Assembly (NCBI RefSeq): GCF_033115175.1
Contig: NC_084827.1
Span: 178,189,401-178,253,400 of the forward strand
Direction of reading: 5' to 3'
Length of the DNA stretch: 64,000 nucleotides
Source of the DNA: Lepus europaeus
Taxonomy: Eukaryota > Chordata > Mammalia > Lagomorpha > Leporidae
A program made the translations under genes and the position numbers. Numbering within the stretch: position 1 is the stretch's first letter; each line of letters opens with the position of its first letter. This document shows positions 23,836 through 34,800 of this stretch, piece by piece. The notes beneath the pieces are model-generated. The model did no database searches, was not told the DNA's origin, and saw nothing but the letters and a program-made list of their open reading frames with translations.

Positions 23836-25741
23836 TTAGCCGTTTGCAGTGCAGCTCCCGTCCACGAGGTGGCTGCACCCAGGGTGTGTGTCACAGCCCC
23901 TGCTGGGACCCAAGATCTGTATGCAGAGGGTGCGCCCTCTGCCAGGCACCAAGCAGTCGTCCAGCCTCCGCCCCGGGGGAACCCTGTTCCCAGAGGGAAG
24001 GGCAGACGACACACAGCCAGGGTGGGGGTGCTGTGGTGGCCCCGTCGGCCTGGGCTCAACCCAGGAGGGCTTCGTGGGGGAAGCCATGTTTACACGAGGT
24101 TTGGCCTACAGTTACCAGGGCACATCTGGGTTGCTGGACCAGGAGCCCAGGGAGGCTGAGTGTACAAAGGAGGCATGAGCCCCACGTGCAGGAAGACTTG
24201 TCCCCCACAGAGCAAGCTGTCTGGCTGTCCCCGAGCAGTCACCCAGGACTTCCAGGCTGTCCCCCTACACCTGCTGCAGGCAGTACCAGCGGGGCCATCC
24301 ATAGGCGACAGCTCCCAGGGACCCGTGAGCTGGTCCCTGCCTGGAGCTAATCAGGGCTGCTGCTAAAAGCCCGATCCCAGGGACACGGCCAGCAACGGTG
24401 CCGTGCTGACCGCACACGGGGAGACGGCTGGGCTCTGTGCAGTCTGTCTCAGGGCCTGACCCCGCAGAGCGCCATCAGAGGTGGCACTGCTGATCCCCAG
24501 GAGGCAGCGTCTCTTCCATGAGCAGCAGCAGAGCCAGCCCCGCCAGGTGCTGACTGAGCTCTGTGGCCACGTCAACAAAACGCCATCGAGTGAAGCGCAC
24601 CCCGGACACAAGGAGCCTCCTGCAGCCTCTGAGCTGTGGTTCGCCCAAGTCAGTGACAGGGAGGCAAGCAGGGAAGTGGCGTCCTGAGAGCATGGGCGCC
24701 GCCCTGCCATCCGTGCTGTGACCGCTCACAGCCCTGGGAGCCCCTGGGCACTGCAGGCCAGAGCAGCCTGGGCCAGGCCCCGGGGAAGTGAAAAGGCAGT
24801 AGGTGGGGAAGCCAAGACACACCTGCTCTGACACACAATTCGCCTCCAGGTGTGTGCCCGAGGACCGGGGCCACCTGTCCCCTTCTGCAGACAACCAGGA
24901 CAGGGGAGCAGTGTCTCCCTGGAGCTCTGAACACGCGAGACGCCCGCTGGGGCAGCCCCCGGCCCCGGCCCTCCCCCCGTGAGATGCGGACAGAGATGGG
25001 AAGCGGAGCACGCAGCCCGGCCGGGGATACTCGGCCCCACCCCAGCACCCCGGGGAAGGATGACGCGGGGAATGCGTGGGCCGGGCTCTCAGCAAGCAGC
25101 AGGCCCAGAGGACGGCTAGAGGGCGGGCAGGGCCCCTCCGCCAGCCCCGACTGAGCCAGGCCGTCCTGCTAAAGCCAACCCTGCCGAGAGGTGCGAAGCG
25201 TTGGCCGGGTTCTCGGCCATCAGCAGACTGACCCGTGCGTCCCTTACATTCCTAGGGTGGGGTTCTAGCTCCCAGCATACCTGACCTTGCTGGCATCATG
25301 ACCTTGTTTAAACTCGCAGGACTGTGACCTTGGGAGTGGTTAAGCCACTGGCCTGGGCTCCAGCGATGTTTCAGGAGGCTGAGCTGAGCTGTCCGGTGTC
25401 GGCGGAGGTAGCTGTCTTCCCGGAAGCAGGGTCTAATGAGACAGTGCGCTGGACAGTGGCCCGGAGACACTGGGGCTGCGGGGCCCACTTCTTTCCGCTG
25501 CCTCTCTGCTCCTGGATGAAGGGCCTCTGGGCTGCGAAATCCCCCCACGGGGAGGACGCGGAGCTCTGGCGCAGCTGCGGCCCCCTTGGCGCTCCCCACG
25601 GCAGGGCCTGCGCGGGCTCCGTACCCAGACGACGTCCTCGTGATGTGGGAGGTGGGGCACATGTTGCCAGAAACGTCCCCGTTCAAAGGAAACAGAAAGA
25701 CAGGTCTCCGAGAGACGTCTGGAGTTTGTTAATTAAGCGAC
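23831..25741. other. Intergenic gap between convergent MROH2A and HJURP
   Basis: GC-rich unique sequence between the two poly(A) signals. I see no SINE, exon or RNA gene here. Apparent reading frames are not supported by homology or splice structure. Confidence 0.6.
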
Positions 25742-25844
25742 TTTATTTCCATGACTTCATCCCGGGGACCGAGCGTCGTCTCTGACGGAGTGGGTGTTGC
25801 CGAAATCTGCTCTAAGGGCAGAAAAACCAACCAGGTTCTCCTGT
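25742..25844 (-). other. HJURP: HJURP last exon, stop codon and poly(A) signal
   Basis: The acceptor tcatcacaaag lies before 25844. The exon completes an AGA codon and adds 28 residues (QENLVGFSALRADFGNTHSV then RDDARSPG) before TGA at 25757-25759. This matches the length and the GENxxxxxxxxxDF pattern of the human terminal exon. AATAAA on the minus strand is at 25747-25742, only about 10 nt after the stop, so the 3' UTR would be about 30 nt. Confidence 0.72.
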
Positions 25845-28800
25845 CTTTGTGATGACAAAGAAAAAGTCACAACCAGAGAGCAAGGGGGACAGCGCTTCAC
25901 ACCACCCGGGCGGAGACGCCGGCTCTGCCTTCTAGCGACAGTCACTCTGCCCGTCCGTCTGGAAAGCCGTGCTCTCGCCTCTGCGGACAGAAAAGACAGA
26001 ATCCAACTGCAGCCCATCTGACGGGGCCCCCACAGCCAGGCCCCACACAGCCCCCTGCCTTCCGGTCATCCCAGGGTGTGCAGAGAAGTATCTGTGTATT
26101 CACTGTAGAAGATGCCCCAAGGAATGAGACAAAAAACCCAACAGCGATCCCCAAACAGGCAGTGCAGCCTGTGGCCCCGTCCCCGGCTCTCCAACGCTGG
26201 CCACTCGGGACGAAGAGTGAGACTACACTTCACAGTCCTCGGCTCTCTGCCCGTGTCAACACAGAGGTCCTAAGAGTGATGCTCACTTCCTCACTTACAA
26301 GTGGGAGAACCCGCCTGCTCTGCCGACCTCATCCGATGGGAGGGTTCTCTCCACGCGGTGGGCACCGTGGTTAACCTGGTGCTTAAGACCCCGTGTGAGA
26401 AGCCGGCATCCCACCGCAGAGGCCTGCGTTGGAGACCAGGTGCCACCTCCACTCCAGCTCCCTGCGACTGCACCTGGTGGGCAGCAGGTGATGGCACAAG
26501 TACGCGGGTCACTGGAAGCCACATGGGAGACCCAGACAGCACGAGGACGATCTGGCTCCCTCAGACCGGTCACAGTGGTTTAACATGCTGATGTTGTGCC
26601 TTACGATGGCGTCTGGTGCTGGCCACCGAGACCGGCGGTCAAGTTTCAGGGGGATCTGGGTGCCCCCTGCAGGCGCCGGGGTGCCTGCTCACGACACTGA
26701 CCTGTCTGTATAAGGCTGAGGTCCCGGCCGGCACCGCAGCTCAATAGGCTAATCTTCCGCCTTGCGGTGCCGGCACACCAGGTTCTAGTCCCAATCGGGG
26801 CACTGGATTCTGTCCTGGTTGCCCCTCTTCCAGGCCAGCTCTCTGCTATGGCCCGGGAGTGCAGTGGAGGATGGCCCAAGTGCTTGGGCCCTGCACTCCA
26901 TGGGAGACCAGGAGAAGCACCTAGCTCCCAGCTTCGGATCAGCGTGGTGTGCCAGCCGCAATAGCCATTGGAGGGTGAACCAACGGCAAAGGAAGACCTT
27001 TCTTTTTTTTTGACAGGCAGAGTGGATAGTGAGAGAGAGGGACAGAGAGAAAGGTCTTCCTTTTGCCGTTGCTTCACCCTCCAATGGCCGCCGCGGTAGC
27101 GTGCTGCGGCCGGCGCACCGCGCTGTTCCGATGGCAGGAGCCAGGTGCTTCTCCTGGTCTCCCATGGGGTGCAGGGCCCAAGGACTTGGGCCATCCTCCA
27201 CTGCACTCCCTAGCCACAGCAGAGAGCTGGCCTGGAAGAGGGGCAACCGGGACAGGATCGGTGCCCCGACCGGGACTAGAACCCGGTGTGCCGGCGCCGC
27301 AAGGCGGAGGATTAGCCTAGTGAGCCGCGGCGCCGGCGAGGAAGACCTTTCTCTTTGTCTCTCTATCCACTATGCCTGTCCAAAAAAAAAAAAAAGCTGA
27401 GGTCCCCTCCATGTGGCCTTTGGGCGGAGCAGGTGAAAAGGCACAGGTGACTGCACTGGGGTCAGGTGGGACAGGGCCCGGGGACCCCAGGGCGGGATAA
27501 CAGTAAAGGAACGGGAGGCTGGGCAGGGGAACAGTGGAGAGACAGCGGGGACAGCGCTCGGCAGTTCTGGGGGCCCAGCGTGGCTCTCTGGGTGGGACTG
27601 TCTTCGGTGAAGTCCTGCCTTGGCACTGCTCAAGGCCATTCCCTGAAGAAGGGGCTGGGTGCTGCCCGAGGCTTCCCCCTCCCAGAACCCCTGCAACGCT
27701 GGCCGCCGGGCACTCGGCTGGTGGGTTGGTCTTGTAAAGCCCAAGGGGCACAGGAGGGGGCGGGGCAAACGGCCTGGGACCAGCAGCGAGCCCCAGCTCC
27801 AGGCGGAGCACTGGCAGAGATGAGGAGCCTGCCCGCGCCGTGCCCAGGGCCGGGCCGCCCTCCTGGGCTCCCCCTCAGAGGGGTTCTGGCCGACAGCAGA
27901 GGATGCAGCCTGTTTACTCTGCTGCTGGCGAGCTCACACGTGATGTTATACACACGTGACATCTCAGAACACACGTTTGATGCGTCTCTCTTGTACACAC
28001 ACACGTGTGCACGCGTACACACACTCCTACTGGAAACGCTGGTTTAGAGGAAAGAAAAGAGGGGAGAGAATGCTTGGAAAACAAACACCCAAGAATGTTC
28101 TGGAATTTGTCCAAAGGCACATGCAGGTCACCACCGCAGCCACACAAACTCACCTTCTCTTCCCCGCTGGGTGGTCTGGGCCTGGGGAGTCCCAGGAGGC
28201 GGCCCAGGGTGTGCGCAGCTGGGGGTCCGGCAGCCTGCGGCGCTTCGCAGGGGACCAGTGGTCCCCCCTGGTGGCTCCAGCAGACGCCCCGTCCTCCGCT
28301 GCGCTCAGGCCCAGTGCGCCTTTTCTGGGCCACTGGGCTGACGGCGACAACTTCTGGGACCAGGAGTCCAGGTTCAGTTTTCCTAGGACATCGTCTGTCC
28401 GGTGCCGGGCCTGCGCACCTGCCGTGTCTGGAGACGCTGCGACCCGCCGCGGTGACGCGTTGCAGTACTCCCGATGCAGCTTGTCAAACTCTTCTTTAAT
28501 CTCATCGTAACGATTCCTCCCGCAGCCCAGAGGCTCTGTCCTGGGTCCTGGAACAGCTCTGCCGGGTGACGCCGGCTTCCTAACCAGGCCAGGGCTGCTT
28601 CCCGGGACAAGGCTCCTCGCCTGCTGCGGGCGGCCTGGGCTCGGCAGGGGGCTGGGCCCTGCAGGCAAGGGAGAGGGACCGCCCTCTGGCAGGCCTTGGC
28701 CTGAGTCCACGGATCTGCCCAGGCGCTCAAAGGCCGCCCTCAACGTCTTGCCCTTCGCTCTCACTGACAGACCTGGCCTGTGGGTTTCGAAGCTCCAGGA

Positions 28801-31800
28801 ACCCCCTGGGCTCACTGGACCGCTGCTGTACAGGCCCACGGCCCAGGAGTCCACGAGGCCCGTGCGGCGGGGCTGTCTGCCGGGGCTCAGGGCGTACTCC
28901 CGATGCAGTCTCTCAAATCGGACCCGGATCTCCCTGTAGCGCTCCCCGCGGGGGCCCTGTGGCGTTGCTGGTCCAGAGACGAGCTTCACAGGGGAAATCA
29001 GCCACTGTAGCATCCTGAGCCTGCGCTCCCGGCCCAGGGCGCGCACCGCTCCGACGTCCGAGCCTGCCGGAGCCGAGTTCCTCCGTGGCGTCAGCTGCAG
29101 CTCCTTCCAGCCCGGATCTGCCGTCTGAACCTGGGATTTGTTGCCTTCAGGACAAGCCCTTTCCAATTTAAAACCCGCCTTACGGCGAGAAACATCGAGT
29201 AGGTTCTCGCAGTCTCTCAGTGGTCCCGCGCCCGGCTCCGGCCTCGGCAGGGGTGGGTGCGAGGAGCTCCCCCGGGAACGCCTGCCCGCCTCGCAGTACG
29301 TCCTGTTCAGCCTGCTCTTCCACCTGTGCCGCCGCCTGCAGCTCCAGCCTTGAAGCACGGACGCTCTGGTGGAGAGGATGCACGCCGGCTTTGCGCTTAG
29401 CAGCCGGCTCATGGAGTGCAGCATCCCCGCGTACAGCTCGCTGATGGTCACGGAGCACACCTCCTCAGCCGCCCAGGACCGGCCGCTCCCGGCCGTCCCC
29501 AGGGAGCAGAGGCTGTCGTCTCGGTGTTCCGTGCCCGTGTCCGTGGAGCCAGGATGCAGGGGGCACTGCTCCTGGGGCGACGAGGCCGGCTTAGCTGGGC
29601 CCCCGGGACTGCTTCCAGAGACCCCACCATGGCACCCTGGGAGAAACACACATAGTCACACGTCCCTGTGCAGACATCATGGAACTCGAGGCCGGACGGT
29701 GCCCTTCTCAAAGCAACAATGATAATCATGACAATGACAATGACAATGACAAGCCCCCAGGTACCGAGAGAGATTTCTTTCCAGGCATCAAAACTAGACT
29801 CTTGCCTTCCCACCCCGGGACTGGCTGGAAACACTGCTGCCTGCAAGAGCTCCCTGGAAAGCAGGAGGCGCCGACACATTTCCCGCCAGGCTGGACGGGA
29901 GGTGAGCTAAGCATCCCGAATGCACGGCTTCACGCAGCTGTGACTTTTGCAGGATGCGAAATGCTTTATGTATTGGACAAAAAAAAGTGTCACGCTCACT
30001 AAGAAGGGGAGAAGAAGGGCGAGAGGTGCCGCCCCTGCAGAGCTCCTTAGCTCTGGACAACCGGCCAGGTGCGCTCGCTTTACTGTGGTGATGATCCACA
30101 GGGATGGACATCGAGTCGGGGAGGGGCCGGCGCTGTGGCACAGCGGGCTAGGCCTCCACCTGCAGTGCCGGCATCTCATATGGGCACCGGTTCAAGTCCC
30201 GGCTGCTCTACTTCTGATCCAGCTCCCTGCTAATAGCCTGGGAAAGCAGTAAAAGATAGCCCAATCCTTGGGCTCCTGTACCCGTGTGGGAGACCTGGAA
30301 GCTCTTGGCTTTGGCCTGGCCTAGCCCCAGCTGTTACGGCCATCGGGGAGTGAACCAGACGATGGAAGACATCTCTCTCTGCCTTTCAAACAAATAAATA
30401 AATCCTTAAACAAAAACAAGAACTGATGGGCCCAGCTAAAGGACATGGAGGCCAGCCTGAGGGGCTCCCCAGGCCCAATCCAGGACTGCCGGAGCACTGG
30501 ACCGGATGCCGTCAACAAAACACGACAGGACCGCCGGAGCACTGGACCGGATACCGTCAACAAAACACGACAGGACTGCTGGAGCATTGGACCGGATGCC
30601 GTCAACAAAACACGACAGGACCGCCGGAGCACCGGACCGGATGCCGTCAACAAAACACGACAGGACCGCCGGAGCACCGGACCGGATGCCGTCAACAAAA
30701 CACGACAGGACTGCTGGAGCATTGGACCGGATGCCGTCAACAAAACACGACAGGACCACCGGAGCACCGGGCCAGATGCCATCAACAAAACACGACAGGA
30801 CCGCCGGAGCGCTGGAGCACTGGACCGGATGCCATCAACAAAACACGACAGGACCGCCGGAGCACTGGACCGGATGCCATCAACAAAACACGACAGGACC
30901 GCCGGAGCACCGGGCCGGATGCCATCAACAAAACACGACGTGAATTTAAAAATGGCCCGCGAGTCCTTACTGATCCTGAGACAGTAAACACCCGAACCTG
31001 AGCGTGCAGAGGAGACACAGTGAGGGGACAGCCCTTCTACGCAGAGCAAAGCTGACCACGGAGCCACCAGCCTCGGCCACCATCGCACTGCACGCCCAAA
31101 CCACTGGTGGAAAAGGCCACCACAGACGGCGCCAGGGCTCTTGAGCAGGCGCCCCCTCAACTAAGCCACCGGACCCAGAGGCCACCAACGATGGGACAGG
31201 CTGGCCGGAACCTGCAGGGCTCACAGCACCACCCAGCGAGCACAACCCCAGGCAACAACCAGGCACCTCCACGCCCAGGGCCGCCCTGCAAAATGACAGC
31301 CTGGACCGCTCCAGAGAGCCAACGCCGGGAGCTGCTGCGGGCTGGGGGCGATAGCTGAACAGTGAGGGACCCACAACTCGAGCCGCACACACACACACAC
31401 AGCCACACACACACAGCCACACACACAGCTACACACACAGCCACACACACACAACATACACAGCCACACACACACACAACATACACAGCCACACACACAC
31501 ACAGCCACACACACACAGCCACACACACAGCCACACACACACAGCCACACACACACAGGGCTACGACAGACGGGGCAGGTCCCGCGTCAGTGTCAGTGTT
31601 TCGTGTCTACCATATGCTCGGCTTCTTACACTCCCCTAGGGGTGCCCTGTTCTCGGGGTAGTGTGCACGTGGATGTGCTTCCACGTGCACGTGCGCACCG
31701 GATGGGAGCCATGATGCAGCCGATGTGACAGCAGGGTCCCTGTGGCGTGCAGGGCAGCCACGCCCACAGCACTGCTCCTGTGCCCGAGTGAAGGGGATGG

Positions 31801-34800
31801 GGCCACACTCACCAGGGGCAGGCGTGGCCGGCTGGGCCAGGGTCTTGTACGTGTCCTTCCCATCTCCGAGAGCTGCTCTCTGAAATCAAAGCCAACAATC
31901 GCGAGAGCTGTCAGCTGCCGAGGCCCTGGGCGCATGGAGCCAGTGCAATGCCTCCCCCAAGGGTGGGGTAAGGAGCTGCTCCCCTTTCAACACACAGCAC
32001 GCAGCAGCAGGGCGGTGTGGACAAGCACGTGGCTGTGACACTCCTGGCAACATCTAGCAGTCCACATGGCTCCCGGGACTCCCTCCCTCCCACGGGAGGG
32101 CTGGTGGCCTCTTCACCGTCCACTGTGACAGCAAGCACCTCACGGCAGCTGGGTGACAGGCAATGACCCCCGGGAGCTGCCCCTAACTCCAGTCCCCTGG
32201 CCAGGTCACACAGCAACTGAGAGGACGCCACTTGCTGTGGATGGTGGAGACTGGCCCCTCCAGGACCCGTGGTGCCGCCGTGGCCACAGGCACAGCAGGA
32301 GCCTCTGCTGGGAGAGGGGTGCTCTTCACCGTGCCGCAGCCCTGCCTGCCTGCTGGGAGCCGGGGCGTCCTCTGTGGTGTGAATGACGTTGACAGAAGGC
32401 AGAAAGCTGAAGAGGTGACCCCTGTGTCCCCTCCACTGTCAGACTCCGTTCTGCGGGTAGAGCTCCCAGAGCAGCTGCAGGGGAACGGGCGCTCAGGCAT
32501 CCAGGGGCCTCCTCCCTTTCTCACCAGAACACAGACCCAGAGCAGCTGGGACGAGCCGGAGCCCGTCACACCAGGGAAGGGGGGGCTCTGGTCCCTGATT
32601 GTGAGCTCCGAGCTGGAGCCCGGAGCCCGGAGCCCCACGCATGGCCCCCAGATTTCTGCAGTGGGCAGCGGAGGGCTCACCCCCAGGGCTCTGACCTCCA
32701 GCAGCTGCCACGGTGGTGCTGCCCCAGGGCAGGGCAGGTCTCAGAGCCCGGAGCGTTCTGGCTCTGGAACAGTAGTAACACGGGCACAGCGCGTGCAGGG
32801 CACCCTCCGCTTACGGGAGCCGTCCTGGCTCTGAGCAGTGACACGGGCACAGCGCGCGCAGGGCGCCCTCCGCTTACGGGAGCCGTCCTGGCTCCGAGCA
32901 GTGACACGGGCACAGCGCGCGCAGGGCGCCCTCCGCTTACGGGAGCCGTCCTGGCTCCGAGCAGTGACACGGGCACAGCGCGCGCAGGGCGCCCTCCGCT
33001 TACGGGAGCCGTCCTGGCTCCGAGCAGTGACACGGGCACAGCGCGCGCAGGGCGCCCTCCGCTTACGGGAGCCGTCCTGGCTCCGAGCAGTGACACGGGC
33101 ACAGCGCGCGCAGGGCGCCCTCCGCTTACGGGAGCCGTCCTGGCTCCGAGCAGTGACACGGGCACAGCGCGCGCAGGGCGCCCTCCGCTTACGGGAGCCG
33201 TCCTGGCTCTGAGCAGTGACACGGGCACAGCGCGCGCAGGGCACCCTCCGCTTACGAGCTCAGGGCACACAGTGCTCCAGGCAACACATTACCTCAAAAA
33301 ACTCCGCGTCTTGCAGCAGTATATCCACTTGGGTCAGATATTTCCTTCTCAACTCAATTTCCAAAGGGCCCTGGGGCGCTGCGGGCTGACAGGAGAGAGG
33401 CGGTGTTGAGAAGGCTGACCTGGAGAGCTCTGGACTGCCTGGCAGGCTCAGAACGCAGCTCCCTCCACCGGGCTGTCCTGAGTAACCTCTCCTCCCACCG
33501 TGCCCGCAGGTCCAGCCCCTCTGTGCTCCTCTGGCCCAGCGACCTGACCCGAGGTCGGTCACCCAAGTACAGTTTAATAAATAAAAGTCTGGAGAGGTTT
33601 ATGACAGCGTTACTGGAACAGGAAAACATCCGAAACAACCTCCCGAGAGTTCAGGGCCCAGCACCAGAGTGAGCCCTCTGGCCTGTAAGGAGACCGCGAC
33701 CAGCACAGGAGGCCAGGGCGGCTGGCTCCACAGCCCTGCTCCGTTCCTGCACCTGCTTGGGCGGAGGCAGGGGTGTGGGATCAGGAGGTACCAGCCACGT
33801 TGCTGGGGCAGGGCCAGCATCCCATTCCTTTGGCTGGGGACACTCCGCCTGTCCCCCAGCCCTGCAAGATATTCACAAAGTGCCCACTGACACCCCCCAC
33901 CCCCTGCTGAGTCACTGCCTCTTCTCCTAAAAGTGCCACGTGGGTGCCTGGGCCACAAGCCTGCACACAAAGCAATCCCATGGTAAAACCAGACGCCAGC
34001 TCTCATGGTGTCTGACGGCAGGTGACCAGGGCTGGGAGACGCCTGTGTGCACCCCACCCCCAATCCCGACCCACAGGAAGGCGAGATGGCAGGTGGCCTC
34101 TGTGACCCCTGGGGCACAAGGGAGACCACCGTACAAACACTACTGTTGACGTGGTGCCAGCTCCCCGGTCACATGACCTCACGAGGGCCAATCTGGAAGC
34201 GCTGGCTAGAACACCTCCTGGTGGGTGACAAGCTCTGGGCAAGAACTCGGACCCTGCATTCAAGCCTGGGAGCTCAGTCCAGGCAGGGGTGCAGCCCCAC
34301 CTGCGGGGTGGGTCACCCCACATCACTTAGAGCCACGGAAACCAGGCTGCCACAGGCCAGCCGGAGAGGGAGGCACGTGCTGCCTCAGGGGGCCTCAAGG
34401 GGGAGCCAGAGAACGAGGAGAGGCCTCAGGCCGCCTGCCGTCCCCAGCACACAGCTCTCACCACCACAGCCCGGGCAGCCGCAGCCTCCCGCTCCGGAGA
34501 CGCATCCACGTCGCTGCCTTGGGAGCCTGGAAGGAAGGAAGTCGACGTCAGAGCTGCGGGGAGCCTGCGTGCTCCGCTCCAGGACGGTGCCTGTGTCGCC
34601 TGGAGGATGTGAAAACCTCACTGCCTCGGGAGCGGCCCCAGGATGAGGACGGGGCCACGCGTGGCCAGGAAGGCCGAGGAGCTGGATTTGGGTTTCACTT
34701 CGTTTTCAGAGAACTTCGACAGTCACAGCTAGTTGTGGACACCGTGGCTCCCGAGTGAGCAGTCTGAAAAATCCACACACCTACGGATTTACAGAGCTCC

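Larger units (their letters stand above)
25845..28153 (-). other. HJURP: HJURP intron 8
   Basis: 2.3 kb between the large exon and the last exon. Holds the diverged and nested SINEs described separately and otherwise unique GC-rich sequence. A short (AC)n/ACGTG stretch lies near 27950-28025. Confidence 0.65.

Noticed and set aside
24475-25095. 206-codon minus-strand open frame between the two genes
   Set aside because: GC-rich chance frame. No homology, no splice sites, and it lies beyond the HJURP poly(A) signal.
30490-30945. CRISPR-like regular array
   Set aside because: Units are contiguous with no unique spacers, and the genome is mammalian.
30426-31160. Repetitive open frames on both strands over the 45-bp array
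   Set aside because: Intronic minisatellite of HJURP. No homology and no splice-supported role.
32677-33270. 197-codon open frame over the 63-bp array
   Set aside because: Same cause: tandem unit divisible by three inside an intron.
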